Of a DNA stretch of 64,000 nt, positions 49,153 through 59,100 are shown one piece after another (positions within the stretch are counted from its first letter, which is position 1; each line of letters starts with the position of its first letter). The notes under the pieces are model-generated. The model ran no database searches and was not told the origin of the DNA. It was given only the letters and a program-made list of their open reading frames with translations. The stretch is taken from contig JAAFJY010000022.1 of the NCBI GenBank assembly GCA_013299105.1, positions 1 to 64,000 on the forward strand, in the 5' to 3' direction. Source of the DNA: Chitinophagales bacterium. Lineage in GTDB: Bacteria > Bacteroidota > Bacteroidia > Chitinophagales > Saprospiraceae. The translations under genes were made by a program, and so were the position numbers.

Positions 49153-50346
49153 TCAATACTGCCCCAAAACCTCATATTTTTGACCAATAAACTCCTCCGG
49201 CAAGCGTCCGATTTCATCCGAATTGGCGGGGCCAGTGGGGTCACAAAAAAAATATTTTACCCCTTGGTAATTTATGCCTTCGCCCTTGAAATCGGGAATG
49301 GCCACCGCAATGGTCAGGTGGTCAGGAAAACCGATGACCAACATACGGTAGCCTAAGATTTCTTTGATCAAGCTGTAAAACAAAGCCGAGCGGTCTTCAC
49401 AATCCGAATAAGGGTAATGAAACAACTCGTCCGGAATCATTGGTTTGCTGCGCCCGAAGTAGTCTTTGTCTTCCATGTATTTGAACACCGAGCGGGTAAA
49501 AACCGCCAGTAGAGCCACCGATTCCGTCGCGTTTTTACCATCCAGCAAGTAGCGCAGCTGCGGAACCAGGCTTTCTCTCAACAAGCTTGACATGGGCGCT
49601 TTTAGGTATTCCCGCTCATCTACCAAAGGATACTTTTCCATGATCTTGACCAGATTTTGGTCAATGGCAATCTCCAATTCGTAGTGTTCAGCTTGGTATT
49701 TGAAGGGCACTTTGTGGGTGATAGGTAGCGCTGGTAGCTTGGGCAGGTATTGCAAACTGAAAGAAAAAGCTTCGCCAAAAGGCCGGGGTTTGAAATCGAG
49801 CAGGAAGACCCCTTCTTCATCCTTGCGCTGTGTATTGAGGGCGCTGAGGTTGACAAAAGTACGTTCCTTGTCTTCGATCAGGGGTGCTTCGTAGATCTCG
49901 TCTTTGGTGTGTACGCAAAGGAAAATTCGCTGTTCGCGGAAAGTAATACGGGTATCGAAACCACTTTCGGAGATCAAAAACCAGGTCAGCAGGGTTTTTT
50001 CATTGCTGCTGCGGTTGCTCAAAATAACCTCCACGCTGGCTTTGACCATTTCATAAAACAGCCAGTCATTGAGCAGCAATTGTTCTTTATGGGTTTGCAG
50101 AGCCGCCAAAAAAGGGCGGAAATCGAGCTTGGCGAGTTTTTGATAGTGCCCCTTGATCGCAGTTGCTTCCACCTGTGGTTTGGGCAATTCTTGAAATTGG
50201 AGCGGGTATTCAAAAGAAAGGCGGGTGGTGTAAAACTGGACAGTGGCCTGCCCCCAAGTGGCAGCCATTGTTTTGCCCATGAGCAATGGCCCCAAAAAAA
50301 GGGACCAAGAGAACCAGAATCGTAGTTCGTTAAATGCGCGGGTCAT
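49153..50346 (-). CDS. Transglutaminase-like exported protein
   Basis: A 397-residue protein with an N-terminal hydrophobic signal segment (RFWFSWSLFLGPLLMGKTMA) and a C-terminal transglutaminase-like (papain-type) domain. The probable triad is Cys in YPYSDCEDRSALFYSLIKEI, His in GFPDHLTIAVAIPD and Asp in YFFCDPTGPANS. The central region is unrecognised. It could be a peptidase or amide-cleaving enzyme of the cell envelope. The queA terminator lies just ahead of it, so it should have its own promoter, which I could not identify. Confidence 0.8.
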   Translation of the reverse strand: MTRAFNELRFWFSWSLFLGPLLMGKTMAATWGQATVQFYTTRLSFEYPLQFQELPKPQVEATAIKGHYQKLAKLDFRPFLAALQTHKEQLLLNDWLFYEMVKASVEVILSNRSSNEKTLLTWFLISESGFDTRITFREQRIFLCVHTKDEIYEAPLIEDKERTFVNLSALNTQRKDEEGVFLLDFKPRPFGEAFSFSLQYLPKLPALPITHKVPFKYQAEHYELEIAIDQNLVKIMEKYPLVDEREYLKAPMSSLLRESLVPQLRYLLDGKNATESVALLAVFTRSVFKYMEDKDYFGRSKPMIPDELFHYPYSDCEDRSALFYSLIKEILGYRMLVIGFPDHLTIAVAIPDFKGEGINYQGVKYFFCDPTGPANSDEIGRLPEEFIGQKYEVLGQY

Positions 50347-50357
50347 GAGCAGGAGGG

Positions 50358-50393
50358 AAAAAAGGCCAGGGTGATGACCAACCCTGGCCTTTT
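50358..50393 (-). terminator. Terminator of queA
   Basis: AAAAGGCCAGGG (50360-50371) pairs with CCCTGGCCTTTT (50382-50393), loop 10. The minus-strand side ends in TTTTTT, as for an intrinsic terminator, about 100 bp after the queA stop. Confidence 0.85.
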
Positions 50394-50490
50394 AAGGCTT
50401 ATAAATCGGTTGAGAGATAGGTCAGTAGTTTCAAGAAAAAGTGGCCTTTAGGAGCCCGAAATGTGGCTGACCTAAACTTTTATAGCACCT

Positions 50491-51555
50491 TTACATGATC
50501 AGCATAGCGTCGCCATAGCTGAAAAAGCGGTATTTTTCCTTCACCGCCTCTTCATAGGCTTCCATGATCAATTCGTAGCCACCAAAGGCGCAAATCATGA
50601 TCAGGAGGCTTGATTTTGGCAAGTGAAAATTGGTGATCATTGAGTTGGCAATGCTAAAATCATAAGGCGGAAAGATGAACTTATTGGTCCAACCTTCGGC
50701 TGGTTTCAGCAATCCTTCGGCAGAAACTGAAGTTTCAATAGCACGCATGGAAGTGGTACCAACTGCGCACACGTGTTTTTCGGCTTGTTTAGCACGGTTT
50801 ACCAGGTTCACTGCGTCAGAGGGAATGCGGAAATATTCTGCGTCCATTTTGTGTTTCGACAAGTCTTCCACATCAATGGTCCGGAAAGTGCCCAAGCCTA
50901 CGTGCAAAGTCAGCTCTGCAAAATCTATCCCCTTGATTTCCAGTCGCTTCATTAATTCGCGGCTAAAGTGTAGCCCAGCGGTTGGGGCAGCAACGGCACC
51001 TATTTCTTTGGCATAAACCGTTTGGTAACGATCACGGTCTGCATCTTCAGTATTTCGTACAATGTATTTGGGTAGTGGTGTATTGCCCAGGGTGGCCAAC
51101 TCTTTCTGGAACTCATCATCGGTACCATCGTACAAAAAGCGGATGGTACGGCCACGTGATGTGGTGTTGTCGACCACTTCAGCTACAAGGATGTCATTGT
51201 CTTGTTCATCGCTGAAATATAACTTATTACCTACCCGAATTTTACGGGCCGGATCAACGAGTACATCCCAAAGGCGGGCTTCATTGTTCAACTCGCGGAG
51301 CAGGAAAACCTCAATTTTGGCACCTGTCTTTTCTTTTCGACCGTATAAGCGGGCAGGAAAAACCTTGGTGTTGTTAAAAACCATCACATCGCCTTCATCA
51401 AAAATATTCAAAACGTCTTTGAAGATCTTATGCTCGATTTTGCCAGTTTTACGATCAACTACCATCAATCTGGCCTCATCGCGATTGGTCGTGGGGTGCT
51501 GGGCAACTAAATGTTTGGGGAGTTCGTACGAAAATTGCGAAAGCTTAGTCCTCAT
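50491..51555 (-). CDS. queA: S-adenosylmethionine:tRNA ribosyltransferase-isomerase
   Basis: A 354-residue enzyme that transfers the ribosyl part of SAM to preQ1 in tRNA, making epoxyqueuosine. It has [79 protein letters not shown] and [20 protein letters not shown], all signature stretches, and it is full length. The rest of the queuosine genes are not nearby. No preQ1 riboswitch was recognised in its leader. Confidence 0.96.
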   Translation of the reverse strand: MRTKLSQFSYELPKHLVAQHPTTNRDEARLMVVDRKTGKIEHKIFKDVLNIFDEGDVMVFNNTKVFPARLYGRKEKTGAKIEVFLLRELNNEARLWDVLVDPARKIRVGNKLYFSDEQDNDILVAEVVDNTTSRGRTIRFLYDGTDDEFQKELATLGNTPLPKYIVRNTEDADRDRYQTVYAKEIGAVAAPTAGLHFSRELMKRLEIKGIDFAELTLHVGLGTFRTIDVEDLSKHKMDAEYFRIPSDAVNLVNRAKQAEKHVCAVGTTSMRAIETSVSAEGLLKPAEGWTNKFIFPPYDFSIANSMITNFHLPKSSLLIMICAFGGYELIMEAYEEAVKEKYRFFSYGDAMLIM

Positions 51556-51817
51556 GCGTTGTGTTGATTTTACAAAATTGGCGGTAAAGATAGTAAAATG
51601 TTTGGTTTTTACACTTTAAAGGAGCCATGCATTGATTTCACGCCGCATTCACAAACGTTGAGCAATAAAAACTTGTTGTTCATCGAATGAATTAGGCGGA
51701 GCATCCAGCATTGTTGTATTTTTCGGCATCCTTCTTTTCAACAAATAATACTGGTTTTGGGTTGCAAAGGAGAGGTGCAACAGGATTTTTTCTTTGCACG
51801 ACCAAATCTTATTCGAC

Positions 51818-53077
51818 ATGGGGATTGTATTACGCGTAATTGGTGAGAGTATTTTGCAGGCTTTGGGGCAGTTGAACGCCAACCGTCTTCGTAGTTTCTT
51901 ATCGCTATTGGGCATCACCATTGGTATCTTTTGCATCATTGGGGTTTTCTCAGCAGTAGATTCCCTGGAAGACAACGTGCGGGGCAGTTTGGCCAAATTG
52001 GGTGACGATGTGGTGTACATCCAAAAATTTTCTTGGGCCGAAGACCCTGGCCAAAACTGGTTCAAGTGGATGCGACGCCCCAATCCAGATTACGACGATT
52101 ACAAAGCGATTTCTGAAAAATCCCAAACCGCAGGTCTCATGACCTATTACGTAGGCATCGGCCAGCGTACTGCCAAGTACTTAAAAAACAACGCCGAACA
52201 AGCCTACCTTTTGGGATGTACAATTGAGTTTGCGGAAATTTTTAAGCTCAATTTTGAAAAAGGTCGCTTTTTTTCCCCTTCAGAAGATGCTTATGGCTCG
52301 CCCAAGGTGGTGATTGGCTACAATGTTGCTGAAGCTCTATTTGGTGAGATTGATCCGGTGGGTAAAAGCATCAAAGTAGGTGGTCGCCGTTACGAAGTGG
52401 TAGGAGTGATTGAAAAAGCGGGTGAAAGCATCATTAATGTCTTGAATTTTGACGATGTGTTGCTCATTTCCTACAACATGGCCCGCAAAGTGGCCAACCT
52501 CAACTCTGCTGATCTTTTTTCGGAGTCCACTGTTTGTGTAAAGGCCGCTGCGGGTGTGCCTGTGCTCCAAATGAAGGACGAGGTAACTTCCATTTTGCGT
52601 GCCAATCGACGCTTGAAACCACGTGAGAAGGACAATTTTTCGATGAATCAATTGTCCATCATCTCTGGATTCTTGAACAGTTTCTTTGGGGTGCTCAATA
52701 TCTTGGGAATTTTCATCGGTGGCTTTGCCATTTTAGTGGGCATGTTTGGTGTGGCCAACATCATGTTCGTTTCGGTCAAAGAAAGAACCCGCTTGATTGG
52801 CATCAAAAAAGCCCTAGGGGCCAAGCAATATGTGATCCTACTCGAATTTTTGATCGAGTCCGTAGTGCTTTGTGTGTTGGGCGGCTTGGCAGGCTTGCTG
52901 ATGGTTATTGTGACCATGACTGCCATGTCGCAAATATTTGAGTCTTTCGACCTGTATTTGTCCCTCAACAACGCCGTGTTGGGCGTGGTCATGGCAACCA
53001 TTATTGGGGTTTTGGCGGGGATGATTCCGGCTACCCAGGCAGCCCGAATGGATCCTGTGGAGGCGATGCGGAAGTGA
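51818..53077 (+). CDS. MacB/FtsX-type ABC transporter permease
   Basis: A 419-residue permease: first membrane helix at about 25-45 (RLRSFLSLLGITIGIFCIIG), a periplasmic MacB-PCD domain (about 50-270), and an FtsX domain with three helices near the C-terminus (GVLNILGIFIGGFAILVGMF, VLCVLGGLAGLLMVIVTM, GVVMATIIGVLAGMIPATQA) ending in the AARMDPVEAMRK signature. The ATPase gene is not adjacent in the window, so its partner must be elsewhere. The ATG at 51818 starts the conserved part; an earlier ATG at 51794 exists. Such permeases export peptides, lipids or antibiotics, or act mechanically on envelope proteins. Confidence 0.9.
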   Translation: MGIVLRVIGESILQALGQLNANRLRSFLSLLGITIGIFCIIGVFSAVDSLEDNVRGSLAKLGDDVVYIQKFSWAEDPGQNWFKWMRRPNPDYDDYKAISEKSQTAGLMTYYVGIGQRTAKYLKNNAEQAYLLGCTIEFAEIFKLNFEKGRFFSPSEDAYGSPKVVIGYNVAEALFGEIDPVGKSIKVGGRRYEVVGVIEKAGESIINVLNFDDVLLISYNMARKVANLNSADLFSESTVCVKAAAGVPVLQMKDEVTSILRANRRLKPREKDNFSMNQLSIISGFLNSFFGVLNILGIFIGGFAILVGMFGVANIMFVSVKERTRLIGIKKALGAKQYVILLEFLIESVVLCVLGGLAGLLMVIVTMTAMSQIFESFDLYLSLNNAVLGVVMATIIGVLAGMIPATQAARMDPVEAMRK

Positions 53078-53105
53078 TTGGAACCAGAGAATACTCAATC
53101 CCCAA

Positions 53106-53138
53106 AAAAGGGTACAGGATTTGGTTTTGTACCCTTTT
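53106..53138. terminator. Bidirectional terminator between convergent genes
   Basis: AAAAGGGTACA (53106-53116) pairs with TGTACCCTTTT (53128-53138), loop 11, with A and T runs at either side so it can serve both the permease and the propeller gene. Confidence 0.85.
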
Positions 53139-53149
53139 ACCACAACAGT

Positions 53150-54172
53150 TCACTCACCTTTCAGTTTTCTTTCAGCAGTACTGACCACTAAAATGCCCTT
53201 GAATGATTTCATATTGGTTACTGCGAAACCTTTTGGCAAACCTTTGCTGGATAAAACCCAGGTGTCAAGTGGACTCCTCTTTTTGTATATACCGTCCCAT
53301 TGCCCGGCAAGCAATGTACTATTTTGATTCAGCACATTGAATGTATACAGATGCGGTGGCAAACCTTCCTGAATACTAATCCAATTTACACCATCCGATG
53401 AAGAAATGAGCAGCTCATCATAAGTCATCGCATAGAGTGCGTTCTCATCTGAACTGATGTTGTGCACACTCACCTTTGGTGCTACATTTACCCAAGATTG
53501 GCCTTTCATTTCTTTGTAAATCCCTTTGTTGGTAGCGAGGTAAAAACTTCCATTGTAATTAGTAGCGCCGTTAACTTGCAAAGACACAAAACCAAATTTC
53601 AATTCCCAACTCAATAAAATTTCATTGAAAACGTAAAAACCAGCATTTGTACAAACGTAGAGGGAATCTTCGAATTCGATGAATCTTCTGATGCTTTGAT
53701 TGGGCAATCCAATATTTTGATGAACCCAAGTTTGACCCTGGTTTTTGGAAGAAAAAACGCCTTTGTGCTGTGTTCCGACCAGCATGGTATTTTTAAAAAA
53801 TGCCAATGCTCCTATATTGCCTTCAATGATCTCTTTGCTAGTAGGCACATTTGTCCAGTTGTTACCCGCAGTGCTGTATAAATAAACGCCGTATTCTTTT
53901 GTGGCGATGCCAAGCAGGTTTTCAGCAGCAGCAATTCCTCCTAATCCAATGCTTACTTTGGCTGGCAAACCCGTGCTTTCATTCTCCCAACTGCTCCCGT
54001 TGTCACGCGAAAAATAAACTATTCCCATTGAGGCTTCGGCGGAGTCTTTTGGTGCACTTGGGTTGAACTCCAATGGCAACATTGCCCTCGTGCGATCACT
54101 CGCTTGCCCTTCGCAGGTATTGAAGCAAAGGAATGCTACTATGGTGGCCAAGACGAATTCTGATTTTCGCAT
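53150..54172 (-). CDS. Exported beta-propeller (sialidase/YCF48-like) protein
   Basis: A 340-residue protein with a signal peptide (MRKSEFVLATIVAFLCFNTC) and repeated strands typical of sialidase/BNR-type propellers: YFSRDNGSSWENESTGLP, GVYLYSTAGNNWTNVPTS, GVFSSKNQGQTWVHQNIGLP and LISSSDGVNWISIQEGLP, with the Ser-x-Asp-x-Gly-x-x-Trp boxes clear. It lacks the catalytic residues of sialidases. Its role may be binding or structural; the family is unclear. A Cys near the signal end could mean lipidation but the lipobox is poor. No partner genes. Confidence 0.78.
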   Translation of the reverse strand: MRKSEFVLATIVAFLCFNTCEGQASDRTRAMLPLEFNPSAPKDSAEASMGIVYFSRDNGSSWENESTGLPAKVSIGLGGIAAAENLLGIATKEYGVYLYSTAGNNWTNVPTSKEIIEGNIGALAFFKNTMLVGTQHKGVFSSKNQGQTWVHQNIGLPNQSIRRFIEFEDSLYVCTNAGFYVFNEILLSWELKFGFVSLQVNGATNYNGSFYLATNKGIYKEMKGQSWVNVAPKVSVHNISSDENALYAMTYDELLISSSDGVNWISIQEGLPPHLYTFNVLNQNSTLLAGQWDGIYKKRSPLDTWVLSSKGLPKGFAVTNMKSFKGILVVSTAERKLKGE

Positions 54173-54428
54173 GTATTGTTTTTATCATTCCCCCAATGGC
54201 AATTTAGCACTGAGACATTAAACTTAATTTCAAACAAAGACTGGGGTCTGGTACAAAATAAACAAAAACCAATTGCGTATGGCAAACCTTTTCGAGAAAA
54301 CCCAAAATAAAATTTCGAGAAACTAAAAATTCAGCATTAAAATACGGATTTTGGCCACCAACAACATGGCTTGTTCTTTTTGACCAGCCACTCAATCATC
54401 AATAGCAAAGTAGGAAACCGCCTTATTC

Positions 54429-54977
54429 ATGGAGCAAAGTGCAGTAGTATGGGCAAATATCCAAGCTGGGGATATGGCAGCGTTCAATGCGCTGTACCAT
54501 AGCCAAGTCGATGGATTGTATGCTTATGGGCTTTCGCTTTGCAAGGATTCGGCTACAGTTCAAGATGCCATTCAAGAGGTTTTTACTACAATTTGGAACA
54601 AAAGGGCATCCCTTGGGCACATTGACAACATACATTGGTACCTCCAACGTGCTTTGCGCAATCGACTACTGAGAGTGTTGGAGCAAAATCGACGCTTCGA
54701 ACTCAAAGAGACTCCCGAAGCCCCTCCTGGGGAAACAGAACTTTCCATCGAATCCATCCTGATTGAAGAAGGAGAAACCGCCGAGCGGGTTGCTAAACTG
54801 CGTGCAGCGCTGAGTACACTTTCCGAGCGACAACGCGAAGCCCTGCACCTGCGCTACTTTGAAAACCGCGATTATGCTGAAATCGCGAGCCTGCTTGAAA
54901 TGGAACAACAATCGGCATACAACCTCATTTTCAGGGGAATTCAAGGGCTGCGGAAAATACTTGGAGCTGCAAAATGA
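54429..54977 (+). CDS. ECF sigma-70 factor of the SusC-regulating type
   Basis: A 182-residue sigma factor: region 2 (NIQAGDMAAFNALYHSQVDG, ATVQDAIQEVFTTIWNKRAS) and region 4 (LRAALSTLSERQREALHLRY, IASLLEMEQQSAYNLIFRGI). This length and neighbourhood (FecR, SusC with STN, SusD) are those of sigma factors that turn on a glycan-uptake operon when the outer-membrane receptor signals through FecR. The start MEQSAVVWANIQAGD has an ATG at 54429. The genes that follow form its probable regulon. Confidence 0.92.
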   Translation: MEQSAVVWANIQAGDMAAFNALYHSQVDGLYAYGLSLCKDSATVQDAIQEVFTTIWNKRASLGHIDNIHWYLQRALRNRLLRVLEQNRRFELKETPEAPPGETELSIESILIEEGETAERVAKLRAALSTLSERQREALHLRYFENRDYAEIASLLEMEQQSAYNLIFRGIQGLRKILGAAK

Positions 54978-55161
54978 TCACTAAACCCAGGTTGTTTACA
55001 TTTTTTTTGTAAAAAAAACCTCCTCCACTGAGTAATTCCACCAAACGGGTGGCTCTTTACTCAAACGGAGGTTAACTAGCGCAAGCAGGCAGTTTTAATC
55101 CGGTACAAACCAAGTCCTTCTAAACTGCATTATTGAGCTGATTCATCCTTACGATTTTCAC
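54978..55161. other. Gap between sigma and FecR genes with a compound hairpin
   Basis: 184 bp. It contains a compound stem-loop at 55017-55073 and, before it, an AT-rich stretch around 54998-55018 (TTTACATTTTTTTTGTAAA). No gene. Confidence 0.6.
55017..55073 (-). terminator. Three-part hairpin with T-run on the minus strand
   Basis: AACCTCC/GGAGGTT, GAGTAA/TTACTC and CCACC/GGTGG nest in one long hairpin. On the minus strand it ends GGAGGTTTTTTTT, the shape of an intrinsic terminator, but both neighbours are on the plus strand. It may instead be a processing or expression-level site between sigma and anti-sigma. Confidence 0.5.
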
Positions 55162-56151
55162 ATGACAACACGCGAAAGGCACGATTTTTTGGTGCAGCAT
55201 CAATTCAGCAAACACGTTTTGGCTCCCAACGAGCAAAGCGAAATTTTTTGGGCTGAATGGATAGCGCAAAGTCCGGAGAATAAAGCTGCTGCCCAGGCGA
55301 TGCATGATTTGGTAAGATCATTGCACCCTGTACAAAAATTAGATGCTCAAGAAAAAGCCCAACTGTGGGCGAACATCCAGCAGGACCTCGAATTTGAAAA
55401 ACAAGTGCCCGTACGCAAACTCAATTGGTTCCGCTATGCCGCTGTTGCGGTGCTGGCCCTGGCTATTTTAAGTGGCTTGGGCTTGTGGTTCAAAGGCGCG
55501 GGAACCGTTGAGGTACTGACCACTTATGGCGAAACCAAAAATGTAAAATTGCCCGATGGCTCGACCGTCGTTCTGAATTCGCACTCCAGTTTGACTTATC
55601 GCAGCAAAGGTTTTGACCAGCGTGACCGCGAAGTAGTCCTGGATGGAGAAGCCTTTTTTTCGGTGGTAAAAAAAGCAGGACTTCGGTTTACTGTCCACAC
55701 CAAACAAGCCCATGTGGAAGTGCTGGGTACTCGTTTCAACGTCAACAGCCGCCGTGAGCAGACCAGTGTTTTTCTACAATCAGGTAAAGTTGCTTTGACC
55801 AATGCCCAAGGACAAGCTACCAAGCCGACCATCCTTCAACCTGGTGACTTGGCCGAGGTAGAAGCAGGCAACAAAGCCATAAATGTGAACCAAACCCAAT
55901 CAAAGTTGCATACCTCCTGGGTGAATCGCAAATTGGTTTTTGACAACAGCACGCTGCGCGAAATAGGTCAAATAATCGAAGATACGTATGGATTAAAAGT
56001 ACGCATTGACGATGAGCAACTGGCCAAAGAACTCGTGACAGGAGAAATTCCGATCGCCGAAAAAAGCATCCTGTTCAAGGCGCTAGAGTCCTTGTATGGG
56101 TTAACGATTGAAGAATCAAACCAAGATAGCATTAGCATCAAACGAAACTGA
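55162..56151 (+). CDS. FecR-type anti-sigma factor
   Basis: A 329-residue inner-membrane protein. A cytoplasmic N-terminal part (MTTRERHDFLVQHQFSKHVL, FFWAEWIAQSPENKAAAQ region) binds the sigma factor, one membrane helix at about 93-110 (YAAVAVLALAILSGLGLWF) follows, and the periplasmic FecR domain has VEVLTTYGETKNVKLPDGST, VVLNSHSSLTYRSKGF, HVEVLGTRFNVNSRREQTSV and the C-terminal STN-like repeat LREIGQIIEDTYGLKVRID. It should relay the state of the receptor encoded next to the sigma factor. It is followed 47 bp later by the susC-like gene. Confidence 0.93.
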   Translation: MTTRERHDFLVQHQFSKHVLAPNEQSEIFWAEWIAQSPENKAAAQAMHDLVRSLHPVQKLDAQEKAQLWANIQQDLEFEKQVPVRKLNWFRYAAVAVLALAILSGLGLWFKGAGTVEVLTTYGETKNVKLPDGSTVVLNSHSSLTYRSKGFDQRDREVVLDGEAFFSVVKKAGLRFTVHTKQAHVEVLGTRFNVNSRREQTSVFLQSGKVALTNAQGQATKPTILQPGDLAEVEAGNKAINVNQTQSKLHTSWVNRKLVFDNSTLREIGQIIEDTYGLKVRIDDEQLAKELVTGEIPIAEKSILFKALESLYGLTIEESNQDSISIKRN

Positions 56152-56198
56152 ACAAAGCTAAACCCACAGTAACCTACACCGAACTTAACTGTAAACAA

Positions 56199-59100
56199 AT
56201 GACAAACATTAGTTACTCACTCCGCAAGGTTTGGGCTGTCATTCTATTGCTCTCATGGTACGGAACCATGACCATGCAAGCCCAGGCATCCGCAAAACAC
56301 TCCGCCGACAACACGGCCTGGTTGCCCGATAAGCAACAACAAAACAGTATTTATTTGACCGAGTTTTTGGGCTTGCTCAAAGAAAAACACGGGCTTACTT
56401 TCTTTTACAACCCAAAAGAAGTAGCCAATCGTTCGGTCAAGGACCATGAAGCACTGCTCAAACTGGGACCAGAAAAAGCATTGCTCAAAATCCTCCAACC
56501 ACATCGGCTGGTTTATGAAAAAGTAGATCGCAAAGTGTTTGTGATCAAAACCCAGGGCAAATTGGGCAAGCCTGAATCACAAAGCAGCCAATCCGAGCCC
56601 GAACAGCCTGGTGAATTGACTACATTGGAACAAAAAATGGATCGCCTTGCTGAGGTAAAATCCAAAAACCTGCTTTCCAAAAAACTCAAAGCAGAAGCCA
56701 CCGCCTTGAAAATCTCTGGAAAAATCGTGGATGCTAGGACCAGCGAAGGCTTGGTCGGGGTAAACGTTTTGATCAAAGGCACTGAAATTGGGGTAGCCAC
56801 TGGCTTGGAAGGTTTGTTCTTGCTGGATCAAGTACCCAACAACGCCGAAACCCTGGTGATTACCTACCTGGGTTATGAGCCACTGGAAGTACCCATCGGC
56901 GATAAAATCTTCTTCGCCATCAGCTTAGAACCCACTGCGAGCAACCTCAGCGAAGTAGTTGTATCGGGTTATGGCGAGCAAAAACGCCGCGATGTAACCG
57001 GGGCCATTTCCTCAGTAAAATCCGAAGACATCCGCAACCTGCCACAAGCGGGGATCGACCAATTGATCCAAGGGCGTGCAGCTGGCGTGGTAGTGACCCA
57101 AAACACTGGTCAACCCGGTGGTGGTGTGTCAGTACGCATCCGGGGAATTACCTCACTGACTGGCAGCAATGAACCCTTGTACGTGATTGATGGAGTACCT
57201 ATTGAGGGCAACGGAGTCAATTCACAAGCATTCAATGTATTCGGCGGTGGTGGTGGCCAAACGGCCCAAAGCGCCTTGGCCAGCTTGAATCCCTCAGACA
57301 TTGTCTCGGTTGACATCCTCAAAGATGCCTCAGCAACTGCAATCTACGGTTCTCGTGCAGCCAATGGGGTGATTGTGATCACCACCAAACGGGGCAAGTC
57401 CAACGAAACCAAAATCTCCTACGATGCTTATGTAGGTTCCAGCGAAGTACCTAAATTCCTGGATGTGATGAAATTGCCCGAATACGGCAAGTACCTCAAC
57501 GAGCAACAAGCCCTGCTGGGCGGAAAACCAGTAGAGGAACTGGCCATGACCAATTCTTTGGGTCCTGGCACCGATTGGCAGGACGCGATCTTCCGCAAAG
57601 GCATGAGCCAAAGTCACCAATTGGCTTTTTCGGGTGGCAACGACCGCAACCGCTTTTACTTGTCGGGCAACTACTTCAAGCAAGACGGGATTGTGATCGG
57701 TTCGGGATTCGACCGCTACTCTATCCGGGCCAATTTTGACAGCCGTATCCGGTCCTGGCTCAAAGTAGGCAACAGCCTAACCCTGAGCCGCACCAACCAG
57801 CGCATCACCCTGACTGATTCGGACGATGGGGTGGTTTCCGCCGCACTACTGCAAGCCCCCAACATCCCCATCCGGATGCCCGATGGTTCCTGGGGTGGGC
57901 CTTTCCGTGACCAGGTTTCAAATGTTGACTTCAGTTTCCCAATCAACCCTGTAGCTTTGGCTGAGTTGAAGGACGTTACCCAGGGCCAAAACCGTGTTTT
58001 AGGCAATGTTTTTGCGGACGTCACTTTCCTCAAAAACTTCACCTTGCGCACTGAATTGGGTGGTGACATCAATTTCAGCCAAAACAACGCTTTCAACCCA
58101 ACCTACGAATGGGGCAACAACATCAATACCGTCAACACCTTTATCCGCTCGGACAACCAGTCGTTTTTCTGGATTTTGAAAAACTACCTGACCTACAACC
58201 TCAATGTCAAAAAGCACAGCCTCAATGCGATGGCTGGTCACGAAGCCCAACGCTCATCTTGGGAATGGTTGGGCGGCCAGCGCACTGGCTTCCCATCCAA
58301 CTCATTGAGGGCCCTTAACGTAGGCAACAACGCCACTGCTACCAACCAAAACGGACGTGGTGCACAGAGTTTGGAATCGTACTTTGCCCGTGCTTATTAC
58401 GGTTTCGACAACCGCTACCAGCTCACCATTACTGCTCGTGCCGATGGTTCTTCCAAGTTTGGTCCGGCCAATCGTTGGGGCTTTTTCCCGGCGGCTGCCG
58501 CTGCCTGGAACATCTCCAATGAAAAATTCATGGATGGTCTCGACTTTGTAAGCAACTTGAAGCTGCGCATTGGTTATGGTGAAGTAGGCAACCAGAATAT
58601 CCCTAACTATGCTTATGGCTCGGCCTTGGCACCTTGGGCCACGGCTTACGGAACGGGCTTTTTTGTGGATAAAATTGCCAACCCCACAGTACGCTGGGAA
58701 TCGGCTACGCAGTCCAACATTGGCTTGGATGTGAGCCTGCTCAAAGACCGCCTCAGTTTCACTGTGGATGTTTATGACAAAATTTCCAGGGACTTTTTGT
58801 TCCAAGTACCAGTACCATTGTTCGTAGGTGCAGGCAGCAACTACGACCAAATCCAAGCTCCTTTCCTGAACCTGGGCAAAATGGAAAACAAAGGCATCGA
58901 TGTGACCATCAATTCGGTGAACATCGAAAAGAAAAATTTCACTTGGAAATCTTCTTTCAACCTCTCACATTACCGCAACGAACTGCTCCAAATCTATGGT
59001 GGTACGACTGCTATTCTGCAAAGGATCCAATGGTTCAATGACGTGACCATATCGAGTGTAGGGCAGCCCGTTGGCTTGTTTTACGGTTGGCAAACGGCGG

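Noticed and set aside
51556-51817. preQ1 riboswitch before queA
   Set aside because: The leader lacks a recognisable small aptamer stem and A-rich tail; only an imperfect -7 box (TATCTTTA) is seen.
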